Assembly: GCA_020052975.1 (NCBI GenBank)
Contig: JAGVOC010000260.1
Span: forward strand, 1-12,926
Source of the DNA: Desulfobacterales bacterium
GTDB lineage: Bacteria > Desulfobacterota > Desulfobacteria > Desulfobacterales > RPRI01
DNA length: 12,926 nt
Reading direction: 5' to 3'
Part shown: one piece after another, positions 1 to 6,101 of the stretch
Position numbering within the stretch: the first letter of the stretch is position 1
How the letters are laid out: every line of letters starts with the position of its first letter
Translations under genes and position numbers: made by a program
The notes under the pieces: model-generated
Database searches by the model: none
Told to the model about the DNA's origin: nothing
The model's input: only the letters and a program-made list of their open reading frames with translations

Positions 1-27
1 AAGCCCCGGCCTGGGGTGAGGGTGGAA

Positions 28-82
28 CCGCTTGAATTTACTTCAAGCGGCGGGAGAGTCCGCCTCAGGCGGATTTCCCGCC
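28..82. repeat. Two adjacent strong hairpins in the left-edge intergenic region
   Basis: Two GC-rich inverted repeats sit side by side. The first has perfect 9-base arms, CCGCTTGAA at 28-36 and TTCAAGCGG at 42-50, around a 5-base loop. The second has outer arms GGCGGGA (49-55) and TCCCGCC (76-82), and inner arms TCCGCC (59-64) and GGCGGA (68-73) around loop TCA. The two share bases 49-50, so they compete at the boundary. Neither is followed by a clean T-run, so I do not call an intrinsic terminator. The inner palindrome resembles TCCGCCGCGGCGGA at 4592-4605, which suggests a dispersed family. What lies left of the window is unknown. Confidence 0.6.
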
Positions 83-156
83 AAGTAAAAAGTCGTTTTC
101 TGACTTTTTACGAAGGCATCAGATTTGAGAATTGACGGACTCGTGAAAAATCCATC
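83..156. repeat. Fragmentary copies of the TCGTAAAAAGTC-ended element
   Basis: A perfect 10-base inverted repeat, GTAAAAAGTC (85-94) and GACTTTTTAC (102-111), has a 7-base loop and runs into an end sequence reading TTTTTACGAAGGCATCA. Shortly after, 133-156 reads GACGGACTCGTGAAAAATCC, which resembles the opposite kind of terminus seen at 11422-11442. Together they look like the right end of one element and a decayed left end of another. The hairpin plus its T-rich right arm could weaken transcription into the downstream gene, but that is inference. Confidence 0.55.
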
Positions 157-159
157 AAC

Positions 160-185
160 GGGCCGGAGCAGTTGAGATCCGGTCC
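160..185 (+). promoter_or_regulatory. Leader hairpin upstream of the dehydratase gene
   Basis: Arms GGGCCGGA (160-167) and TCCGGTCC (178-185) pair over 8 positions with one G-U pair and a 10-base loop. The hairpin ends 43 bases before the ATG at 229. It does not cover the Shine-Dalgarno sequence. I do not recognise it as a known riboswitch class. It could be an mRNA-stability element or chance. Confidence 0.3.
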
Positions 186-217
186 GGGGTGAAGACGAAA
201 CAGCTTGCATGAACACA

Positions 218-227
218 GGGGGAGGTG
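218..227 (+). promoter_or_regulatory. Very strong Shine-Dalgarno of the dehydratase gene
   Basis: GGGGGAGGTG lies just before the ATG at 229. It is nearly fully complementary to the 16S rRNA 3' end, though the spacing is tight (3-4 bases). It supports the start at 229 over the in-frame ATG at 241 and suggests high expression. Confidence 0.7.
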
Positions 228-228
228 A

Positions 229-1686
229 ATGGCAAGATTGATGAATGCTAAAGAGTACGAGGAGAGCCTTCGGAAACTGAAACTGAATGTATACATGTTC
301 GGGAAGAAGGTTCGAAACGTTGTGGATGATCCTATCATCCGGCCTTCAATGAATGCTGTTGCTGCAACCTACGAATTTGCCCGCAAACCGGAATATGAAG
401 AGATCCTGACGGCTAGGTCCCACCTTACCGGCGAAAAGATCAACCGGTTCACACACATTCACCAGAGCGTGGACGACCTGGTCAAGAAGAGCAAGATGGG
501 GCGGCTCATGGGATCACTTACGGCTTGCTGTTTCCAGCGATGCGTGGGGATGGATGCCATGAATGCTCTGTCCATAACCACTCATGCAATAGACCAGAAA
601 TACGGGACGGAATACAACAAGCGGTTTCTCAAGTTCCTCGGATATGTCCAGGAGAACGATCTTGTCTGCGACGGCGCTATGACCGATAGCAAGGGTGACC
701 GGTCGCTGCCTCCCCACCGTCAGTCCGATCCGGACATGTTCCTTCATGTTGTCGAAGAACGTCCGGACGGAATCGTGGTAAGGGGTTCGAAGGTCCACCA
801 GACGGGTGCTGTCAATTCCCACGAGATCATCGTGATGCCAACTCTTACCATGAGGGAGGAGGATATGGATTATGCGATATCCTTTGCCCTGCCCAGCGAC
901 GCCCCGGGAATTACCTATATCATAGGACGCCAGTCCTGTGACACCCGGAAATCGGAAGGAATGACCTTCGACAGGGGGAATATGTTCTACGGCGGACACG
1001 AGGCTATGGTAGTTTTCGACAACGTGTTTGTCCCCCGGGAGCGCCTCTTCATGTACAGGGAGTACGATTTTACAACCCAGCTCGTGGAAAATTTCGCCGC
1101 ATACCACCGCCAGAGTTATGCTTGCAAGGTTGGTGTGGGTGATGTTCTTATTGGCGCAACGCAGACAGTCGCAGAATATAACGGTGCTGAGAAGGCCTCA
1201 CATGTGAAAGACAAGATCGTTGAGATGAACCATCTGAACGAGACCCTGTACTGCGGCTGCATCGCCTGCGCAGCGGAAGGCCATCGTGAGGCGAGCGGCA
1301 CCTATCTCGTGGACCTTCTGCTCGCCAATGTGCATAAGCAGAACATTACCCGCTTTCCCTATGAGATTGCCCGGCTTGCCCAGGATATTGCCGGCGGCCT
1401 GTTGGTCACACTGCCCTCTGAGGCTGACTTCAAGTCGCCTGAAGTCGGCAAGTGGCTGGAGAAATATTACAAAACAAAGCCGGATGTTCCGGCCGAACAC
1501 AGGGCAAGAATCCTCAGGCTGATCGAGAATATCACGATGGGCTCAGCCGCCGTGGGCTACCTTACCGAGTCCATGCATGGTGCAGGTTCACCGCAGGCAC
1601 AGCGTATCATGATAAGCAGGCTCGTAAACATGAAGCAGAAGCAGGAAATTGCAAAGGAGCTTTGCGGGATCGATAAGCACCTCTAA
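229..1686 (+). CDS. abfD: 4-hydroxybutyryl-CoA dehydratase / vinylacetyl-CoA delta-isomerase
   Basis: A 485-residue cytoplasmic flavo-iron-sulfur enzyme of the acyl-CoA dehydrogenase fold. The family dehydrates 4-hydroxybutyryl-CoA to crotonyl-CoA and isomerises vinylacetyl-CoA. Length is close to the roughly 490 of Clostridium aminobutyricum AbfD. Visible equivalents of the known active-site residues are cluster ligands C101 and C105 in CFQRC, H293 and C299 (published C99, C103, H292, C299), plus Q103, E258, Y297, K300, E447 and A452. The C-terminal TESMHGAGSPQAQR motif is intact. One oddity is that Y297 and C299 are separated by one residue where the published numbering implies two. The start at 229 follows a strong ribosome site and aligns with the family N-terminus (SLRKL...YMFG). 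Third codon positions are clearly GC-richer than in the neighbouring genes. No pathway partners (CoA transferase, 4-hydroxybutyrate dehydrogenase) are in the window, so use in GABA or 4-hydroxybutyrate degradation is inferred. A related AbfD-like specificity is possible. Confidence 0.93.
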   Translation: MARLMNAKEYEESLRKLKLNVYMFGKKVRNVVDDPIIRPSMNAVAATYEFARKPEYEEILTARSHLTGEKINRFTHIHQSVDDLVKKSKMGRLMGSLTACCFQRCVGMDAMNALSITTHAIDQKYGTEYNKRFLKFLGYVQENDLVCDGAMTDSKGDRSLPPHRQSDPDMFLHVVEERPDGIVVRGSKVHQTGAVNSHEIIVMPTLTMREEDMDYAISFALPSDAPGITYIIGRQSCDTRKSEGMTFDRGNMFYGGHEAMVVFDNVFVPRERLFMYREYDFTTQLVENFAAYHRQSYACKVGVGDVLIGATQTVAEYNGAEKASHVKDKIVEMNHLNETLYCGCIACAAEGHREASGTYLVDLLLANVHKQNITRFPYEIARLAQDIAGGLLVTLPSEADFKSPEVGKWLEKYYKTKPDVPAEHRARILRLIENITMGSAAVGYLTESMHGAGSPQAQRIMISRLVNMKQKQEIAKELCGIDKHL

Positions 1687-1687
1687 C

Positions 1688-2467
1688 CTACCAGCTCTTT
1701 CTGACCTTTACGCTGCTTTCGTCAAGATAGGTTTTTATGCCGGAAATTGAATATGTTCCGTAATGTACCATGGAGGCAATCAGTGCGGCATCGGCCTTTC
1801 CTTTTGTCAAAACATCATAAAGATGTTCCGGTTTGCCTGCGCCGCCTGAAGCGATCACAGGTATACCGACGTTTTCCGAAATAAGGGACGTGAGGTTTAA
1901 CTCATAGCCATCACAAGTGCCGTCAGCATCTATCGAATTTAAGCATATCTCGCCTGCTCCGAGCTTTTCCGCATAGATTGCCCATTGCAGGGCGTCAATT
2001 CCCATGAAGGTTCTTCCTCCGTTGATGACTATTTCATATCCTGAAGGAATCTTCTCTCTTTTATCCACATGTTTCACATCCATGCCGAGAACAATACACT
2101 GGTTCCCGAAGGCTTCGGCCCCCCTTGAAATGATTTCAGGATTATTTACGGCAGCCGAATTTATGCTTACCTTTTCGGCACCCGCAAGAAGGACTTTACG
2201 CATGTCTTCAACAGTTCTGATTCCGCCTCCGACAGAGAAAGGTATGAATATGGTTTCGGCAACACGCCTTACCACGTCTATCATTATATCCCTTTTGTCG
2301 CTTGAGGCTGTGATGTCATAAAAGACAATCTCGTCTGCTCCGGCTTCATAATAAAAGCGGGCCATTTCGACGGGATCACCTATGTCCACATTGTTTTCGA
2401 ATTTTATTCCTTTTGTCGTTTTCCCGTCCCGTACATCGAGGCAGGGAATAATGCGTTTGCTCAGCAT
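1688..2467 (-). CDS. hisF: Imidazole glycerol phosphate synthase, cyclase subunit
   Basis: A 259-residue (beta/alpha)8 barrel. It uses ammonia delivered by HisH to convert PRFAR into imidazole glycerol phosphate and AICAR, linking histidine and purine synthesis. Catalytic D11 (PCLDVRDGK) and D130 (GMDVK) fall at exactly the Thermotoga HisF positions. The ammonia-gate residues R5, E46, K99 and E167 are also present. Phosphate loops SVGGGIR and [10 protein letters not shown] are intact. The loop usually reading IDRDGT here reads IDADGT, an R-to-A change. I start at the ATG ending at 2467, which overlaps the hisH stop by 7 bases, as expected for translational coupling. A GTG 9 bases further upstream is possible but not needed. 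No clear Shine-Dalgarno is seen. The stop lies one base from the convergent dehydratase stop. Confidence 0.95.
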   Translation of the reverse strand: MLSKRIIPCLDVRDGKTTKGIKFENNVDIGDPVEMARFYYEAGADEIVFYDITASSDKRDIMIDVVRRVAETIFIPFSVGGGIRTVEDMRKVLLAGAEKVSINSAAVNNPEIISRGAEAFGNQCIVLGMDVKHVDKREKIPSGYEIVINGGRTFMGIDALQWAIYAEKLGAGEICLNSIDADGTCDGYELNLTSLISENVGIPVIASGGAGKPEHLYDVLTKGKADAALIASMVHYGTYSISGIKTYLDESSVKVRKSW

Positions 2468-3090
2468 GGTTTCCACGCACAGAAATTTTTAAGTATTGCA
2501 AGCCCCGGTCTTCCGCTTTTTTCAGGATGAAACTGGGTTGCTATTATGTTTTTGTATCCGATAATCGAAGCGAATGAAATTCCATATCCGGTTGTTCCGA
2601 TCACATGGGCATAGTCATCTGGTGCAGGATAATATCCATGAACAAAGTAAAACTCATCATCAGCTTTTACTTCCGAAAGAACAGGATGTTTTTTTTGTAT
2701 ACTTATGCTGTTCCACCCCATGTGGGGTATCTTGAGGTTGTTTCCGGATTTATTAATTTCATCAAAATTGAAAAAAAGAACCTTTCCGCCGATAATTCCC
2801 AGGCAGTCCGTATCGTTTTCCTCGCTGTATTCCATGATAATCTGGGTTCCAAGGCATATTCCAAGAACCGGTTTCCCGGATGAAAAAGCATCTTTGATGG
2901 CTTTATCCAGGCCAAGCCGCTTTATGCTTTCCATGGCTGAACCTGCTGCACCCACTCCCGGAAAGATAATGCGCTCAGCCCTGTCTATCTCTTCTTTTTT
3001 ATTTGTGACAATGCATTTGAACCCGAGGTGAGTTACAGCTCTTGCCACACTTGTAAGGTTTCCCGCATCGTAATCTATTATTGCAATCAT
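2461..3090 (-). CDS. hisH: Imidazole glycerol phosphate synthase, glutamine amidotransferase subunit
   Basis: A 209-residue class I (triad) glutamine amidotransferase that hydrolyses glutamine and channels ammonia to HisF. The catalytic triad is C79 in GICLGTQ, and H188 and E190 in QFHPEKSG. The N-terminal IIDYDAGNL and the oxyanion-region PGVGAAG are typical of HisH. Length is normal. The ATG at 3090-3088 gives the standard N-terminus but has no evident Shine-Dalgarno: the sequence just upstream is T-rich and derives from a heptad repeat array (3103-3132). It overlaps hisF, so the two are surely co-translated. No other his genes are in the window. HisH/HisF-like pairs also serve amidation in some surface-sugar pathways, but no sugar genes are near, so histidine synthesis is the simplest reading. 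Confidence 0.95.
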   Translation of the reverse strand: MIAIIDYDAGNLTSVARAVTHLGFKCIVTNKKEEIDRAERIIFPGVGAAGSAMESIKRLGLDKAIKDAFSSGKPVLGICLGTQIIMEYSEENDTDCLGIIGGKVLFFNFDEINKSGNNLKIPHMGWNSISIQKKHPVLSEVKADDEFYFVHGYYPAPDDYAHVIGTTGYGISFASIIGYKNIIATQFHPEKSGRPGLAILKNFCAWKPC

Positions 3091-3102
3091 GGTATTTAAA
3101 CA

Positions 3103-3203
3103 GTGAATAGTAAATAGTGAATAGTGAAAAGTATAATAGGCTGAAGGTGTTTAGGCTGAAGACTATTGGTAATTTCAGCTCACAGCCTTTAGCCTTCCGC
3201 CTC
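3103..3203. repeat. Heptad tandem arrays between mazG and hisH
   Basis: On the plus strand 3103-3130 is four 7-base units of the GTGAATA type (GTGAATA, GTAAATA, GTGAATA, GTGAAAA). AGGCTGAAG occurs at 3138-3146 and again at 3153-3161. Then 3176-3203 is four 7-base units, CAGCTCA, CAGCCTT, TAGCCTT and CCGCCTC, which are roughly the inverse complement of the AGGCTGA word. The transcript can therefore fold back. The last unit overlaps the mazG stop codon (3202-3204). The array fills almost the whole 111-base gap inside the operon. Confidence 0.8.
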
Positions 3204-3969
3204 ATCCCTTTTTAACATCCTCCCAGAGCATATCAAGTTCATTCCGGGACAAAGCATCAAGGTTTCTTCCGCTCTTAGCAACTGTTTTTTCCATATTGCG
3301 AAAACGGGTTTCGAATTTTTTAATGGAATCCTTCAATGCAGTTTCAGGATGGATCGCTGCAAAACGCGCCACATTAACAAGGGTAAAAAGTATATCGCCG
3401 AATTCAACGGAAATTTTCGATTTCCTGTTTTCTGTTAAGGCGCATTGAAACTCGTTCCATTCTTCTTTAACTTTTTCCATAACGCCATTTATATCATCCC
3501 AGTCAAAACCGGTTCTGGCGGCACGCTCCGAGATCCTGTATGCCCGCATCAGGGCCGGAAGCCCTCCGGGAACTGAATCGAGAACAGATTGGTGCTTCAT
3601 ATGGTTCTTTTCGTTCTTCTTTATGGTATGCCAGCGTCTTCTCACCTCGCCGGCATTTTCAGCGCTCTCGGAACCAAAAACGTGAGGGTGCCTGCGAACC
3701 ATTTTTTCTTTGTTAAATCCGGCCACATCCCCGATGTTAAAAGCCCCTTTTTCTTCAAAGAGCTTTGTTATAAAAAAAACATGAAACAAAACATCACCAA
3801 GCTCTTCGCAAATTTCGTCCGGGTTTTCTGTTTCTATGGCATCAACCAGCTCATAAACTTCTTCCAAAAGGTAAATGGCCATTGTCCTTGCTGTTTGTAT
3901 CTTATCCCACGGGCATCCATTTTTCCCTCTGAGCGTTTCGATAAGCTCAATCAATTTTCCCAAATTCAT
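3202..3969 (-). CDS. mazG: Nucleoside triphosphate pyrophosphohydrolase MazG
   Basis: A 255-residue tandem-domain MazG, which hydrolyses NTPs and dNTPs to NMP and pyrophosphate. It is thought to clear non-canonical nucleotides and to affect the stringent response. Both repeats carry the Mg-binding signature. Counting from the chosen start, the first has LLEEVYE with E36, E37 and E40, then EELGD with E56 and D59. The second has KEEWNEF with E169, E170 and E173, then EFGD with E189 and D192. GCPWD near the N-terminus and RRHPHVF are typical. I chose the ATG at 3969, 11 bases after the cvpA stop, because the family begins about here. A TTG at 3999 would add 10 residues and overlap cvpA. It is unlikely to be HisE (a small one-domain relative) despite lying beside hisHF. 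Confidence 0.93.
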   Translation of the reverse strand: MNLGKLIELIETLRGKNGCPWDKIQTARTMAIYLLEEVYELVDAIETENPDEICEELGDVLFHVFFITKLFEEKGAFNIGDVAGFNKEKMVRRHPHVFGSESAENAGEVRRRWHTIKKNEKNHMKHQSVLDSVPGGLPALMRAYRISERAARTGFDWDDINGVMEKVKEEWNEFQCALTENRKSKISVEFGDILFTLVNVARFAAIHPETALKDSIKKFETRFRNMEKTVAKSGRNLDALSRNELDMLWEDVKKG

Positions 3970-3980
3970 CACTTTGTTAT

Positions 3981-4508
3981 TTATTTGATTTTCTTCCAAG
4001 CTTTTTCAATATCCTGTCTTTTCGTCTGGTACTCATGCTTCAGGTCTTTTGGAGTCACCTTGATCATTTTGTCAGAGATTGTTGTAATATATTGAGAAAG
4101 TCTTGAGTTTTTTATCATGCTTGAATCGCTTGAAAGGAATGCGGTAAATACTATCAATAAGACAGAGCCTATTAATATTCCTTTCATTATTCCAAAGACT
4201 CCTCCGAAAACACGGTCAACCCATCCGAGGAAAACGATCTTGAGAATGTATTTAATAATGATTCCAAGGATACTGATTATAAGGAATATGCTGATAAAAA
4301 TTATCAAAAAACTTAATATGTTAATGTAATTGGGATCGGATATCCATCTTTTCAGATATATTCCGGCTTCCTTGTAATAAGTGTACGCAGCATAAAAGCC
4401 GCCAAGCACACCTATAAGAGATGAGATCTCCTTAAGAAGCCCCCTGAAGATACCTCTGATAAAGCAATAGACCAGAATTATAATTAAAATAATATCAAAC
4501 AGATTCAT
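3981..4508 (-). CDS. cvpA: CvpA family membrane protein
   Basis: A 175-residue inner-membrane protein with four predicted hydrophobic segments, about residues 4-22, 29-46, 62-88 and 103-125, followed by a charged cytoplasmic-type tail of about 50 residues. The N-terminal pattern (NxxDIILIIILVYCFIRGIFRGL..E...LIG) is characteristic of CvpA, named for colicin V production. The biochemical role is poorly defined. Homologues are linked to purine supply, envelope stress and biofilm phenotypes. The ATG is preceded by AGAGGAAAATT, a good ribosome site. It is the first gene of the leftward unit with mazG and hisHF, so its promoter should lie in 4509-4914. Family assignment is confident, function is not. 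Confidence 0.85.
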   Translation of the reverse strand: MNLFDIILIIILVYCFIRGIFRGLLKEISSLIGVLGGFYAAYTYYKEAGIYLKRWISDPNYINILSFLIIFISIFLIISILGIIIKYILKIVFLGWVDRVFGGVFGIMKGILIGSVLLIVFTAFLSSDSSMIKNSRLSQYITTISDKMIKVTPKDLKHEYQTKRQDIEKAWKKIK

Positions 4509-4553
4509 AATTTTCCTCTTTGTCGGCCTTTATGTTGGAAGCAGAATTATTGA

Positions 4554-4656
4554 CTTTGTAAAAAGACATAAAACTGTCACTCTCGTGAGGATCCGCCGCG
4601 GCGGACTTTCGCGGGTATTATGTTAAAGGGCAAATCCGGACTTAATTACGAGTTCA
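4554..4656. repeat. Probable decayed copy of the TCGTAAAAAGTC-ended element
   Basis: The left end CTTTGTAAAAAGACA (4554-4568) differs from the better end CTTCGTAAAAAGTCA (5932-5946) at two bases. The right end GGACTTAATTACGAGTTCA (4638-4656) resembles the GACTTTTTACGAG end with one extra base. Between them lies a 14-base perfect palindrome (4592-4605). Size (about 100 bases) is smaller than the other copies. The call is tentative. Confidence 0.35.
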
Positions 4657-4800
4657 GACAACCGTGAAATATAGTAAATTATTGTAAATAAACTTTTAAT
4701 TTTTTTGATATTTCTTTATTTTAAGGATGTAATCATAGCAAAATATTTTTTATCCCGTCAAGGCATTTCTCCGTTTAGTAAGCTGAATGAAATTTGTTGT

Positions 4801-4830
4801 TTGCAATAGTTTTTAAAAACGTGCTAAAAT
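4801..4830 (+). promoter_or_regulatory. Candidate sigma-70 promoter for phoH
   Basis: A -35 hexamer TTGCAA (4801-4806) and a -10 hexamer TAAAAT (4825-4830) are separated by 18 bases, pointing toward phoH about 85 bases upstream of its ATG. The spacer contains the perfect 12-base palindrome GTTTTTAAAAAC (4809-4820), which could be an operator or chance in AT-rich DNA. Confidence 0.45.
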
Positions 4831-4914
4831 AAACATAAACTATTTGTGTATGACATGGTGCTACGTTACCAATATATGAAAAAAACAAAGGCGGTATTTT
4901 TTTAACATAAATTT

Positions 4915-5916
4915 ATGGAAATCAATATAGAGAACAATCTTACAAAACTGACTTTTGCGGATATAAATTATGCTAAACAGCTTTTCGGAGAGCATAACAG
5001 CAATTTGCAGAGAATAGCGGATGCAATTGATCTAAGGATACATGCACGTGGCAATACGGCTTTTATCGAGGGGGATGTTATTTCATCCGGCCTTGCTCAA
5101 AATGTATTAAAACAACTCTATGGCCTCATCAAAGATAATTATCCGATATATCCAAATGATATAGATTATGCCATAAAAATGCTTTCAAGCGATGACCGGT
5201 TAAAGCTAAAGGATATTTTCCTTGATACCGTTTATATAACTTCAAAAAAACAATCAATTACCCCAAAAAGCCGGGCCCAGAAAGAATATATCGATGCGAT
5301 GCGAAATTATGATATTGTCTTTGGCATAGGGCCGGCAGGGACGGGGAAAACATATCTTGCGATGGCTATGGGGGTTTCTGCCCTTTCGAAAGGCCTGATT
5401 AGCAGGATTATTCTGACAAGGCCTGCTGTTGAGGCTGGTGAGGCTCTCGGATTTCTGCCAGGTGATCTTGCAGAAAAGGTTGATCCGTATCTGAGGCCGC
5501 TTTATGATGCTCTTCACGATATGATGCGGTTTGAAAAGGTCTCAAACCTTATGCAGCAGGGTGTCATTGAGGTTGCTCCCCTTGCATTCATGCGGGGAAG
5601 AACTTTGAATGACTCTTTCATCATACTTGATGAAGCACAGAATACGACTTCAGAGCAGATGAAGATGTTTCTGACCCGTATCGGGTTCAGCTCGAAAGCT
5701 GTTATTACAGGTGATATAACCCAGATTGATCTGCCCTCGGGGAAAACTTCCGGACTGATAGAATCTAAGGATATTTTACAGAAAATCGAAGGGATCAAGT
5801 TTGTTTTCTTTTCAAGAACTGATGTTGTAAGGCATAAACTAGTCCAGAATATAATTGAGGCATACGAGGATCTCGAGACAAGAAAAAGGGAAAAAGCAAA
5901 TAAGTCCGGAACATGA
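4915..5916 (+). CDS. phoH: PhoH family ATPase (YbeZ type)
   Basis: A 333-residue cytoplasmic P-loop ATPase. An N-terminal domain (about 1-110, with the HARGN motif at 43-47) precedes the ATPase core. Walker A is GPAGTGKT (139-146) and Walker B is FIILDEAQN (235-243). TRPAVEAGE..GFLPGD and GDITQIDLP are further PhoH signatures. Proteins of this type pair with the RNase YbeY and are thought to act as RNA helicase-like partners in rRNA maturation. ybeY lies two genes downstream, which supports that role. An in-frame TAA at 4903 fixes the ATG at 4915 as the first possible start. There is no good Shine-Dalgarno in range: AAAGGCGG lies about 22 bases upstream. The promoter candidate is at 4801-4830. 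Confidence 0.95.
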   Translation: MEINIENNLTKLTFADINYAKQLFGEHNSNLQRIADAIDLRIHARGNTAFIEGDVISSGLAQNVLKQLYGLIKDNYPIYPNDIDYAIKMLSSDDRLKLKDIFLDTVYITSKKQSITPKSRAQKEYIDAMRNYDIVFGIGPAGTGKTYLAMAMGVSALSKGLISRIILTRPAVEAGEALGFLPGDLAEKVDPYLRPLYDALHDMMRFEKVSNLMQQGVIEVAPLAFMRGRTLNDSFIILDEAQNTTSEQMKMFLTRIGFSSKAVITGDITQIDLPSGKTSGLIESKDILQKIEGIKFVFFSRTDVVRHKLVQNIIEAYEDLETRKREKANKSGT

Positions 5917-5931
5917 TTTTTATTTTAACGG

Positions 5932-6073
5932 CTTCGTAAAAAGTCATTCTGCTGTGTTGCGCTTCATCTTTCGTCATTGCGGTGTACTTATATGTATGCC
6001 TCATTCCTCCAGATTCGCGCGCCTTGCATATTGAGTTTTTTACTTTGCCGTCCGAATTTGAACTTTTTACGAG
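5932..6073. repeat. MITE-like non-coding element with inverted ends, between phoH and pgpH
   Basis: A 142-base element bounded by CTTCGTAAAAAGTC (5932-5945) and GAACTTTTTACGAG (6060-6073), whose inverted ends match closely over TCGTAAAAAGT. The interior contains GGTGTAC (5980-5986) facing GTATGCC, which pair with G-U wobbles. It has no credible ORF. It fills most of the 185-base gap between two genes that should be co-transcribed, so it is probably present in the mRNA as a structured spacer. It matches the ends at 11422-11574 and fragments at 83-156. Confidence 0.75.
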
Positions 6074-6101
6074 TCTATCATTTTTGTGTTACAGCAGATT
6101 T

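Larger units (their letters stand above)
4509..4914. other. AT-rich divergent intergenic region between cvpA and phoH
   Basis: This 406-base gap separates the leftward cvpA unit from the rightward phoH unit, so it should contain both promoters. The left quarter holds a probable decayed repeat element (4554-4656) with a perfect GC palindrome, TCCGCCGCGGCGGA. The centre (about 4657-4800) is very AT-rich with no conserved ORF. The right part holds the phoH promoter candidate (4801-4830). A 9-codon reading frame at 4876-4905 ends 9 bases before the phoH ATG and is probably chance. I could not identify a convincing leftward promoter. Confidence 0.6.

Noticed and set aside
28..111. Intrinsic terminator for an upstream gene
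   Set aside because: The strong stems lack a proper downstream T-run. The T-rich stretch at 105-109 is part of a stem arm. The upstream gene is not visible.
160..228. Riboswitch in the dehydratase leader
   Set aside because: Only one simple hairpin is visible and no conserved aptamer signature was recognised.
514..1107. A 197-codon open frame on the minus strand within the dehydratase gene
   Set aside because: It lies wholly antisense to a well-supported gene, has no recognisable domain, and long antisense frames are expected in GC-richer codon contexts.
2461..3969. hisH-hisF with MazG as a surface-sugar amidation or HisE-containing his operon
   Set aside because: MazG here is the two-domain NTPase, not HisE, and no sugar-modification genes are present. 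A standard histidine role is simpler.
4876..4905. Nine-codon leader peptide frame (MKKTKAVFF) before phoH
   Set aside because: No ribosome site or regulatory residue pattern. Short A/T-rich frames like this arise by chance. Kept only as a note.
5982..6101. 40-residue N-terminal extension of the HD protein from an upstream ATG
   Set aside because: The extension is translated from the repeat element 5932-6073 and precedes the normal membrane-anchor start. ATG 6102 fits the family.
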